DNA from: an uncultured Rhodopirellula sp.
GTDB lineage: Bacteria; Planctomycetota; Planctomycetia; Pirellulales; Pirellulaceae
Length of the DNA: 6,289 bases
Direction: 5' to 3'
Assembly: GCA_913061385.1 (NCBI GenBank)
Contig: CAJXTM010000247.1
Coordinates: 1-6,289 of the forward strand
Both the position numbers and the translations under genes were made by a program. A model generated the notes under the pieces. That model was not told where the DNA came from and made no database searches. It saw only the letters and a list, made by a program, of their open reading frames with translations. This document shows positions 1-6,241 of this stretch, in pieces. The first letter of the stretch is position 1. Every line of letters begins with the position of its first letter.

Positions 1-47
1 GAGATCAGCCTCGGTCTCGTGGGCTCGGAGATGTGTATAAGAGACAG
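1..47 (+). other. Nextera i7-side adapter (library artefact)
   Basis: This is not genomic sequence. Positions 1-5 (GAGAT) match the end of the Illumina P7 primer. Positions 6-13 (CAGCCTCG) match the Nextera N710 index in adapter orientation. Positions 14-28 (GTCTCGTGGGCTCGG) are the read-2 transposase adapter. Positions 29-47 (AGATGTGTATAAGAGACAG) are the Tn5 mosaic end. Genomic DNA starts at 48. Any translation across 1-47 is spurious: plus-strand frames give the MCIRD peptide, and the minus-strand frame of the adjoining gene gives LSLIHISEPTR, both familiar adapter-derived peptides. Confidence 0.98.
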
Positions 48-1949
48 ATCGATAGGTTTGACAACACCGCTGGCGATTGGAACCTTTTCGGAACGCGGCT
101 CAGCTGTGTGTTTTGAGTCAAGGTTGACTTTTGTTCTCGGGCGATCTTTGCTGATCGTATACTTTTCAACTCGAACGGCCTGATTTATTTCCGTCGAATC
201 AGGAATTGTCCGCGCCTTAGCTGCTGTTGTGGTGTTGCCGCTGCGTTTTTTTGTGAACGGGTTGGCGAGCTCCTGCTTGACATCCGAACTGACCGCTTCA
301 GTATGTGGATTGTTCTGGGCTGTCTCTTTCGGTGAAGGGCGTGCAACTTTGATGATCGACCGTCCCGATTTTCGACCGTTGACAACGCTCTCAACTTCGT
401 CCGGGACGTTGATAGGTGTGGGCAGCGCAAGTTTGGTGCCACTCGAGGCCGTTGCTGAGCTTGGTTTCTTTGCCCTCGGTACTTTTGCAAGCACTGATGA
501 AGCACCACTGGAAGCCGGTGGCAATTTGGGCTCAAAAATCGGCTTGGTTTCTTCACCAAGCACGGAGAAAGGTTTTACCGCTTCGATAGATTTGACAGCT
601 GACTTACCGGCTCTCGGTTCAAATTGTTTGACAGCTGCTATGGAGAGCTTCTCATGTTGTTCTGATGAGGTTCGCTGCTTTGAGGACAGGATTGATTTGC
701 CACTAGTCGGGATACGTTTTGCCGTGGTGCCCAAGTTTGGCATCCGCACTGGTTCTGAGATCTCTTCAGGTGAAGCGGCTGGTGCAGGTAGTCCCAAGCC
801 AGCTCCAATCCTGGGCTGGCTGGCTAGATTAGGCTTGGGAATGGGGGCCTTTGCCGGTTGAGTTTTCTTGACTCTGGGCTTTGGTCGCGGCGCGGTGACA
901 ATGCTTCCGTCTGGTTTGACCGTTACCGGTGCGGGAAGTGTGGGTTGCTCAACTTTCGGTTGGATAGCGGACAGCTTTGGCAGCTTAGAGGTATCGGTTT
1001 CAGGCTGAGCCTCTCTGGTCGGCGCAACTTCTGTGCTGTCCGAAAGCGAAAAGAAGATCGGTGCGGTATCGCCTTTGGCGTCCTGTGGAGCTTGGGATAG
1101 CATCGATGCAATGGATGCCCCCGCAGTGCGTTTTTCGGCCACTGAGGTTGTGGCAGGCTTTGTGACCGCGGGAGATGCTGTCTTGCGTTTTGTAACCGTG
1201 GCAATCGGCTTCTGAGGATCTTTCGGGGGCGGCGTAACGGACGCTGGACCCGTTGTTTGCTTTTCAGCGGTAGCGACTCGCGGCTTGGCAACGACGCGCA
1301 AAGTTTTTTTCAGCGTTGTTGGTTTGCCAAGGGGTTTCGCGGCAACGAGAGGTGTTGCAACGGATGATCTCTTCGCTTGGACGACCAAGAGTGGCTTGGG
1401 TGCAGGATTGACCAGAACAATCGAGGCTTCGGTCTTTTCGCGGACACGCGGGGTATTCTCCGTCGCTGTCTGCGGGGTTACGTGTGACACCGGTCGAGCA
1501 GGTGCCAGAGTGGCTTCTACCAGATCATTGTTCCGATGGTGGGTCGACTGGAGCAACGGATTGATTTGAATAACGGACTCATGAGCAGCTTCAATGGTCA
1601 TGGCCGGGATGCGGCCGGCGACCCCAGCGGTTCGTTGTTCTGCCCCTATCGGGTTCAGCCCGATAGCAACTCCGATTGGACTCAGCTGTGGTGTATGTAA
1701 GTTTTGCCCCGCTCCCGTGGTCAGTTGGACTTCGCGACTTGGTTTGACGCTCTCTGGTGCACAAAACGGGTTAGAGTGAACCCCGGGCGTTGGGTTAGCT
1801 GCCGACAGCGGCAATGGTGGAAGAACCCCCAGACCGTTGTTCTGCGGTTGCTGCGCTAAACACGGAGACCCTGCCAAAATGAGGACGACAAGCCATTGGC
1901 GTCTGCCATGTTTGGTTTGATTGGTCTGTGCTTTTCGATGGTCACGCAT
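48..1949 (-). CDS. Secreted Lys/Pro/Ala-rich protein of unknown function (C-terminus missing)
   Basis: This minus-strand frame runs from ATG at 1949 for 634 codons without a stop into the adapter, so the true end lies beyond the contig. I do not recognise the family. The N-terminus looks like a signal peptide: basic residues 2-17, a hydrophobic core at about 19-28 (WLVVLILAGS), and a likely signal peptidase I site after Ala32 (CLA|QQ). Cys30 follows Pro, so the fit to a lipobox is poor. Residues 33-130 are Asn/Pro/Gly-rich (SNPFCAPE at 59-66, IGVAIGLNPIG at 92-102). From about 170 onward the chain is dominated by Lys, Pro, Ala, Thr, Ser and Val with no visible globular domain or second membrane segment, suggesting a disordered cell-envelope or periplasm-spanning region. 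An AVK motif recurs at 439, 451 and 457. The start is supported by AAGGA six bases upstream. A domain may lie in the missing C-terminal part. It follows the methyltransferase gene on the same strand but is separated by 195 nt, so it may have its own promoter. Confidence 0.8.
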
Positions 1950-1955
1950 GCCGCA

Positions 1956-1960
1956 TCCTT
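1956..1960 (-). promoter_or_regulatory. Ribosome binding site of the secreted-protein gene
   Basis: On the minus strand AAGGA lies six bases before the ATG at 1949, a good Shine-Dalgarno match and spacing. It decides the start. The competing upstream ATG at 1956 abuts AAGGA, so it cannot use it, and it is followed by a stop after four codons. Confidence 0.6.
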
Positions 1961-2096
1961 GCGTCCGGACTAATACAAACGCTGCACCGTGACGGCGCAA
2001 CTGCTTCAATTGCAGCTCGTGAAAGCTGTCAATCTGTAAAGGTGGTATCGGGTTCCGATTGGTACGACATTAACGATTCTCACGTTTCCTCCATGT

Positions 2097-2125
2097 GTAA
2101 CGGTGGCCACGCCACGTAACGGTGG
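2097..2125. repeat. 10-bp direct repeat, period 19
   Basis: GTAACGGTGG occurs at 2097-2106 and again at 2116-2125 (CCACCGTTAC when read on the minus strand). The nine bases between the copies include GGCCAC and GCCAC. The copies lie about 150-175 bases upstream of the secreted-protein start and just past the methyltransferase stop. Two copies spaced 19 bp apart could be a paired protein-binding site, but no family can be named and a chance origin is possible. Confidence 0.45.
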
Positions 2126-2144
2126 GCCGCGGCGTCACACCATG

Positions 2145-2981
2145 TCAGCCCTGAGACCTCTGGCGAGCAGACTCAAAGGCAATGATTGCGGCAGAGGCCG
2201 CAATGTTCAGGCTGTCCGCCTGACCTGTCATGGGAATCCGGATTCCATCGATGGGGGCCCCGGTGTCAGGGCACCAGCGTTCCCGCAAGCCACGTGCCTC
2301 ACTGCCTAGGACGATGGCGGTCGGACCTTTTAGGTCACAGTTCCACAGGCTTTTGGATGATTCCACGCGGGCTGCGAAGGTATGGATCGAGCGTGACATC
2401 AGAAATTGGCGAAATTCCAATTCAGTCCCGTTATACGATGGAATTTGAAAAATCGTTCCCAAACTGCTGCGGATCGAGTTTGGATTGTACTGGTCCACAC
2501 AATCGCTCAGCAGGATCACATCTACGCCGGCTGCATCGGCAGATCGGAAGACAGCACCAATATTTCCTGGCTTTTCAATTTCATCGAGGACCAAAATTAA
2601 GGGGTTTTTTGGTAAAATCAGGGACTTAAGAGAAGGGTTGGGCCTGACGAATTCTGCTAATACACCTCTCGAAGACTGTCCGTAGCTGATCTTCTCCATC
2701 AAGGGATCAGCTACCCAATTGAGCTTTTGGTTGTCTCTGGCGTAAGCCATCACAACCTCGGTGATGTGCTGAAATTCGTCGTTTTTCCCGTTAATGAGCG
2801 ATTCTGGGACATAGATACCGCATAATTCCATGTCAGAAAGAATGGCCTGAGATGTTTCTCGCCAGCCATCGACGAGGACTCGATTTGCTTTCCGCCGAGA
2901 ACGATTGTCGCGCATCCTGATCAAGTGACGTAGGGTAGGGTTGGCAGAACTTCGGAAAATGACAGGCTTAGACTCGCTCAT
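2145..2981 (-). CDS. SpoU/TrmH-family RNA 2'-O-methyltransferase
   Basis: A 278-residue protein of typical length for a SPOUT-class enzyme that transfers methyl from S-adenosylmethionine to a ribose 2'-OH of rRNA or tRNA in the cytoplasm. Residues 1-115 match the N-terminal substrate-binding type region seen in RlmB/TrmH relatives (for example RKANRVLVDGWRE at 30-42). The trefoil-knot catalytic domain follows. Motif 1 is EIEKPGNIGAVFRSADAAG at 134-152, with Asn140 and Arg146. YNPNSIRSSLG lies at 165-175. Motif 2 is IVLGSEARGL at 223-232, with Glu228. Motif 3 is IPMTGQADSLNIAASA at 249-264, with Ser257 and Asn259. All key family residues are present, so it should be active. The exact target nucleotide cannot be read from sequence, hence no gene symbol. 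The start at 2981 is preceded by an AGAGAG stretch as a weak ribosome binding site. It diverges from the acyltransferase-like gene. Confidence 0.93.
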   Translation of the reverse strand: MSESKPVIFRSSANPTLRHLIRMRDNRSRRKANRVLVDGWRETSQAILSDMELCGIYVPESLINGKNDEFQHITEVVMAYARDNQKLNWVADPLMEKISYGQSSRGVLAEFVRPNPSLKSLILPKNPLILVLDEIEKPGNIGAVFRSADAAGVDVILLSDCVDQYNPNSIRSSLGTIFQIPSYNGTELEFRQFLMSRSIHTFAARVESSKSLWNCDLKGPTAIVLGSEARGLRERWCPDTGAPIDGIRIPMTGQADSLNIAASAAIIAFESARQRSQG

Positions 2982-3088
2982 CCATTCTCTCTATGATTTT
3001 GAACTAGGCGGTTTGGGTGGGCCAACGCTGACATGGCCTGCGTGGAGAAGTTAGTCGGATATTAGACCGTCAGCAAAATGAATTCATT
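2982..3088. promoter_or_regulatory. Divergent intergenic region
   Basis: This 107-nt gap separates two divergent genes and so must carry, or lie near, promoters for both. CTGACA at 3028-3033 and TATTAG at 3060-3065 resemble plus-strand -35 and -10 boxes, but their 26-bp spacing is too long, so I assign no specific promoter. The plus-strand gene has no clear Shine-Dalgarno. A four-codon frame, ATG AAT TCA TTA TGA (3078-3092), ends with its TGA overlapping the ATG at 3089. Confidence 0.4.
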
Positions 3089-4225
3089 ATGAATGATGTG
3101 CTTCAATGTGAGCCGGTACTGAATCGGCGGGATGAAAAAGCGTTCCTGAAACTGGAGCGGGATTTATACATAGACGACGACTGCTGGGTTCCACCCCTGT
3201 GGGGAAATCGTCGTGAAATGGTGGGTTTTAAGCCCCACCCTTTTTATGATCAGGCTGACAGGCAGGCATTCCTGGTTCGTCGGGGGGAACGCGTTGTCGG
3301 ACGTTTGCTCGCGATTGTCAATCATGAGCATAATCGTCGTTATCAGGAGAAACGTGGTTTCTTTGGCTTTTACGAGTGTGCAGACGATATAGACGCCAGC
3401 AACGAGTTGTTTTCAACAGCTTCCGCGTGGCTTCGAAAGCAAGGCATGACGGACGTTAGGGGGCCGGTAAACCCCAGTCTGAATTACGAGTGTGGTCTGC
3501 TCGTCGAGGGGTTTGATACTCCGCCCACCTTCATGATCCCGCACAATCACCCCTACTACGGTCGATTAATCGAGGGTTTTGGCTTCACTAAGGTCCAGGA
3601 TCTCTACAGCTATGACGCTCATATCGACATTTTGAACGATTTGGATCCAAAGTTGATGTTCGTCGTTGATGAGGCAACCCGGCGGTTCAAAGTCAATTGC
3701 CGGCCGATTGATCGCAATAACTTTACCGCTGATGTGCGGACTTTTCTCGAAATTTACAATCTGTCGCTGCAGCAAACATGGGGTTACGTACCCATGAGTG
3801 AGGCCGAGATCGACCATCAGGGCAAAGGATTGAAACACCTCATTGTCCCTGAATTAACCAGTATCGCCGAAATCGAAGGTAAGCCTGTGGGGGTCGGTTT
3901 TGGCCTCTTGGACTTCAATCAGATCATTAAGAAAATCAATGGACGCCTGTTTCCATTCGGCTGGTTTCACATTCTGACGCAAAAGCGATCGATTGATCGG
4001 GTCCGAATGATTAGCACAAATGTATTGCCTGAGTATCAGAAATGGGGTCTGGGGCTTGTCACGCTTGCACGAGTTTTGCCCGATGCCATCACTTTCGGGA
4101 TCCAGATCGGAGAGTTTTCGTGGGTACTTGAGAGCAATCAGTTGTCTCGCGGCACAATCGAGCGAGGAGGTGCGACCAAAACGAAAGTGCATCGCCTCTA
4201 CGACCGGTCGCTGCTGGACGATTGA
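3089..4225 (+). CDS. GNAT-like acyltransferase-family protein
   Basis: A 378-residue cytoplasmic protein with no signal peptide or membrane segment. It resembles the group of roughly 380-residue bacterial proteins annotated as GNAT-like or YghO-like N-acyltransferases; this match is from recall of motif patterns, not a search. The N-terminal half has FLVRRGERVVGRLLAIVNHEHN at 61-82 (edge strand and start of a GNAT-like core). It is followed by the hallmark stretch RGPVNPSLNYECGLLVEGFD (124-143), with PPTFMIPHNHPYY after it and GFGFTKVQDLYSY at 163-175. The C-terminal half contains VLPEYQKWGLG at 312-322, which fits the acetyl/acyl-CoA pyrophosphate-binding pattern Q-x-x-G-x-G, and EFSWVLESN at 342-350, typical of the GNAT fold. 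Substrate is unknown; an acyl-CoA or acyl-ACP donor is plausible. It is followed 102 nt later by a ketosynthase-like gene on the same strand, which suggests, but does not prove, a role in lipid or acyl-chain metabolism. Confidence 0.75.
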   Translation: MNDVLQCEPVLNRRDEKAFLKLERDLYIDDDCWVPPLWGNRREMVGFKPHPFYDQADRQAFLVRRGERVVGRLLAIVNHEHNRRYQEKRGFFGFYECADDIDASNELFSTASAWLRKQGMTDVRGPVNPSLNYECGLLVEGFDTPPTFMIPHNHPYYGRLIEGFGFTKVQDLYSYDAHIDILNDLDPKLMFVVDEATRRFKVNCRPIDRNNFTADVRTFLEIYNLSLQQTWGYVPMSEAEIDHQGKGLKHLIVPELTSIAEIEGKPVGVGFGLLDFNQIIKKINGRLFPFGWFHILTQKRSIDRVRMISTNVLPEYQKWGLGLVTLARVLPDAITFGIQIGEFSWVLESNQLSRGTIERGGATKTKVHRLYDRSLLDD

Positions 4226-4238
4226 TGCGACTATCGTC

Positions 4239-4284
4239 ATGATTTGCGTTGGATTACCTATCCAATATCGCGTTAGCAAATCAT
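4239..4284 (+). promoter_or_regulatory. Composite stem-loop between acyltransferase-like and ketosynthase-like genes
   Basis: A perfect 9-bp inverted repeat (ATGATTTGC at 4239-4247, GCAAATCAT at 4276-4284) encloses a second 6-bp stem (TTGGAT at 4249-4254, ATCCAA at 4260-4265) with the loop TACCT. The internal loop is asymmetric: one base on the left and ten on the right. A short T-rich stretch (ACTTTTGGTTT) follows. It could be a weak terminator or attenuator that reduces transcription into the downstream gene, or an mRNA-processing structure. The low GC of the outer stem makes a strong terminator less likely. Confidence 0.5.
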
Positions 4285-4327
4285 ACTTTTGGTTTCCGTC
4301 CCGTCACATCTCCGCTCCATCCATATA

Positions 4328-5668
4328 ATGCCACGCAGCAACGTTGTTATCACCGGATTGGGAGTGGTGTCTTCTATAGGCATCGGTGGTGATGCGTTTT
4401 TTGACGGATTGTTGCAAAAACGTTCAGGGATCACTTCTCTGGCCAACCGCACAGATGGGTGTGCTGTTCCTTCCAGTTCGGATCCGGTGACGGCACATTG
4501 GATCGGCGGACCCATTATCGATTTTGAGCCAAAGCAGTATGTGCGGCCGCGTAAATCACTCAAGGTCATGTGCCGTGAAATTCAAACTGCGTTTGCCGCA
4601 TCCCATCTGGCAATCGATCAGTCCGGCCTGACCCCCTTGTTGCCGTTGAACGATGCGGCTGCCATCAAGCCTGTTGATGTAGGAACTGTGTTTGGCAGCG
4701 AGATGTTCTATGGTTCGCCTGTCGATATGGAAGATGCCGTCAAAGCAAGCGTTTCAGAGGATGGTCAGTTTGACCCCGCCATGTTCGGTGGGGCGGCAAT
4801 GAAAAAGGTGACGCCTCTGTGGATGCTGAAGCATCTGCCCAATATGCCCGCTTGTCATGTCGGCATTTCGATCAACGCCCATGGACCCAATAATACTCTT
4901 GTGATGGGCGATGTTTCGGGAGTGGCGGCCGTGATCGAATCCATTTCCTGTCTTGAGCGTGGCATTGCTAAGTTGATGATTGCGGGAGCAACGGGAACTC
5001 GTATCAATACAACTCGAATGAACTATCGAGCCGATTTGCCGTTGGCCTCCGTCGCAGACCCAATTGAGTTCAGTTCGCGACCGCACGACCCAGAATCGCA
5101 AGGAGTGGTCGGTGGTGAGGCAGCAGCAACGCTTGTACTGGAACGAAGTGAGGATGCCCAGAAGCGAGATGCGACTGTGCTGGCACGAATTGTTTCCTAC
5201 GCTTCCTGCTTCATCGCCTCCGGTGGGATGCGAAAAGCCCAACGGTCATCGGAGCCAGAGCCGCAAAGCAGGGGATCAGCAGAAGCAATGAAGCGTTCAA
5301 TGGTGACAGCGTTGGCGGATGCGGGTATCAAAGCTGAGCAGGTGGGCTTGGTTGTTTGTCATGGGATGGGAGACCCAGTCATCGATTTGGCAGAACGCAC
5401 GGCTCTGTCGGAGGTTGTTCCAGACGCGCCTGTCGTCGCTACCATTGCATCGCTGGGGCATAGTGGTGCCGCCAGCGGAATGGTCGATCTTGTGACAGGA
5501 GCCTTGGCATTGGTCAAACGTCAGGTGCCACCGACAGTTCAACATGCGGCAACTGCCACAAGCATTGGGTTCCGTGACGCGGCCGAAGCGATGTCACTGA
5601 ACCATGTGTTGTGCCTGTCGCACACTTCCGAAGGAAACGCGATCACTGTCGTGTTAGAGTCGCCCTGA
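4328..5668 (+). CDS. Beta-ketoacyl-synthase-fold protein lacking the catalytic Cys
   Basis: A 446-residue protein of the FabF/chain-length-factor thiolase fold. The N-terminus NVVITGLGVVSSIG (5-18) is the classic KAS opening. GPNNTLVMGDVSG (186-198) aligns without gaps to FabF GPSISIATACTSG, placing Asp195 where the nucleophilic Cys should be. RPHDPESQGVVGGEAAATLVLE (251-272) matches the conserved RPxDxxRxGxxxGEG block. The first His is kept in VCHG (His345) and the second in LGH (His378), but the usual Lys before the second His is Ile373. The C-terminal GFGGTN gate loop is replaced by HTSEGNA (432-438). Condensation by the usual Cys-His-His mechanism is therefore unlikely; a decarboxylase, chain-length-factor or scaffold role is more plausible. 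An in-frame TTG at 4289 would add 13 residues, but family N-termini and lack of a ribosome binding site there favour ATG 4328, which itself lacks a Shine-Dalgarno. Probably linked with the upstream GNAT-like gene. Confidence 0.88.
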   Translation: MPRSNVVITGLGVVSSIGIGGDAFFDGLLQKRSGITSLANRTDGCAVPSSSDPVTAHWIGGPIIDFEPKQYVRPRKSLKVMCREIQTAFAASHLAIDQSGLTPLLPLNDAAAIKPVDVGTVFGSEMFYGSPVDMEDAVKASVSEDGQFDPAMFGGAAMKKVTPLWMLKHLPNMPACHVGISINAHGPNNTLVMGDVSGVAAVIESISCLERGIAKLMIAGATGTRINTTRMNYRADLPLASVADPIEFSSRPHDPESQGVVGGEAAATLVLERSEDAQKRDATVLARIVSYASCFIASGGMRKAQRSSEPEPQSRGSAEAMKRSMVTALADAGIKAEQVGLVVCHGMGDPVIDLAERTALSEVVPDAPVVATIASLGHSGAASGMVDLVTGALALVKRQVPPTVQHAATATSIGFRDAAEAMSLNHVLCLSHTSEGNAITVVLESP

Positions 5669-5683
5669 GGTCGTTGTCGCGAT

Positions 5684-5696
5684 TCCTTGCCAAGGA
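5684..5696. repeat. Short inverted repeat downstream of the ketosynthase-like gene
   Basis: TCCTTG and CAAGGA flank a single central C, 16 bases after the stop codon. As RNA it would form a 5-bp stem with a 3-nt loop. No T-tract follows, so it is a weak terminator candidate at best; it could equally be a small palindromic binding site. Confidence 0.3.
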
Positions 5697-5770
5697 TTAA
5701 TCCGCACTCACCTATGGATCACTGCAGAAAAACAGATGTTTGGGCGATTTTTGCGAACCCACTGCAGGCT

Positions 5771-5800
5771 GAAGGTTTTTTGTTTTTTTGGGTAACCTTC
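5771..5800 (+). repeat. Inverted repeat enclosing T6-G-T7 tract upstream of sigma factor gene
   Basis: GAAGGTT (5771-5777) and AACCTTC (5794-5800) are perfect 7-bp arms around a 16-nt T-rich loop. The tract is T6 (5776-5781), G, T7 (5783-5789), overlapping the left arm. It lies 37 bases before the sigma-factor start, so it would sit in the leader or the promoter region. A GC-containing palindrome CTGCAG just upstream (5762-5767) followed by the T-tracts could also act as a weak terminator for the preceding gene. Confidence 0.4.
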
Positions 5801-5828
5801 GCGGCTGATCTGGTAACTCCTTACAAGC

Positions 5829-5832
5829 GGAG
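5829..5832 (+). promoter_or_regulatory. Ribosome binding site of the sigma factor gene
   Basis: GGAG lies five bases before ATG 5838, the clearest plus-strand Shine-Dalgarno in the window, and fixes the sigma-factor start. Confidence 0.6.
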
Positions 5833-5837
5833 ATTCC

Positions 5838-6241
5838 ATGAGCGATACAGAGCAGACCGAAAATTTTGTGCAGCATTTGGCAGAGTGTCAGGGACGGTTG
5901 TTCGGATACATCTATTCAATGCTCGGTGAGCATTCCCGAGCGATGGACGTTGTGCAAGAAACGAATCTGGTTCTGTGGAGAAAAAAAGACGAGTTTCGTG
6001 AAGATGCTCCCTTCATGCCATGGGCTCTGGCAATAGCGAGATTTCAAGTGCTTGCCCACGTTCGCGATCAAGGTCGAGATAAGTGCTTGTTGGATTCTGA
6101 ACTGGTTGCCGCATTGTCGGAGGATACCGAACGGAAGGTGGACCAACTTGAGAACATGCGAATCGCCTTGCGGAGTTGCATGAGCGAATTGCCAAAGGAA
6201 AAGATTGAGATGATTCATTTGCGGTATGACCAGTCCATGTC
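5838..6241 (+). CDS. ECF RNA polymerase sigma-70 factor, 5' part (cut by contig end)
   Basis: 134 complete codons are present; typical members have about 170-190 residues, so the C-terminus is missing. The protein binds core RNA polymerase to direct transcription of a specific gene set. Region 2 spans about 10-80: LFGYIYSMLGEHSRAMDVVQ at 21-40, DVVQETNLVLWRK at 37-49 (core-binding helix) and PWALAIARFQ at 61-70 followed by HVRDQGRDK (-10 recognition helix area). A linker at 82-104 leads into region 4, which begins ALRSCMSELPKEKIEMIHLRY (110-130) and stops before the helix-turn-helix. The pattern resembles the Rhodopirellula/Verrucomicrobium ECF type (recalled, not searched), many of which are followed by a membrane-anchored partner; that neighbour would lie beyond this contig. 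The frame stays open through the adapter, giving the spurious tail CLLYTSDAADD. Confidence 0.9.

Larger units (their letters stand above)
1950..2144. other. Intergenic region between two minus-strand genes
   Basis: This 195-nt gap follows the methyltransferase stop and precedes the secreted-protein start. Besides the AAGGA site and a 10-bp direct repeat near its methyltransferase end, I see no RNA gene and no terminator with a clear U-tract. A minus-strand TTGACA at 2027-2032 lacks a convincing -10 box at normal spacing. Confidence 0.5.

Noticed and set aside
246..252. A7 runs (minus strand at 246-252 and 1304-1310; plus strand in the sigma factor near 5980-5990) as programmed frameshift sites
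   Set aside because: All three reading frames continue normally through the runs and no conserved downstream structure or overlapping product is visible; Lys-rich composition explains them.
185..559. Minus-strand ORFs at 185-559 and 923-1291
   Set aside because: They are in a shifted frame relative to the long minus-strand gene, which has the signal peptide, ribosome binding site and uninterrupted frame. Their Arg/His/Gln-rich products look like frame shadows.
229..861. Plus-strand 210-residue ORF, and other plus-strand ORFs at 858-1100, 1033-1215, 1285-1569 and 1594-1779
   Set aside because: They lie antisense to the 634-codon minus-strand gene, lack ribosome binding sites and have no protein-family character; stop-poor antisense frames follow from its composition.
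2027..2032. Minus-strand TTGACA as a -35 box for the secreted-protein gene
   Set aside because: The hexamer is perfect, but 16-18 bases downstream there is only AATTGA/TTGAAG, a poor -10 match.
2186..2629. Plus-strand ORFs opposite the methyltransferase (2186-2629, 2230-2448, 2406-2600, 2485-2685)
   Set aside because: They are antisense to a gene with all SpoU motifs and have no independent support.
4324..4329. TATAAT sequence
   Set aside because: It overlaps the ATG of the ketosynthase-like gene, so it cannot serve as that gene's -10 box, and no -35 box is apparent at the right distance.
5720..5767. Two CACTGCAG copies (5720-5727 and 5760-5767)
   Set aside because: An 8-bp repeat with a palindromic core at a 40-bp interval is within chance expectation, and no further copies or structure support a function.
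5687..5929. Plus-strand 80-residue ORF between the ketosynthase-like and sigma-factor genes
   Set aside because: It overlaps the sigma-factor gene in another frame, crosses the T-tracts (encoding a Phe-rich patch) and lacks a ribosome binding site or recognisable features.
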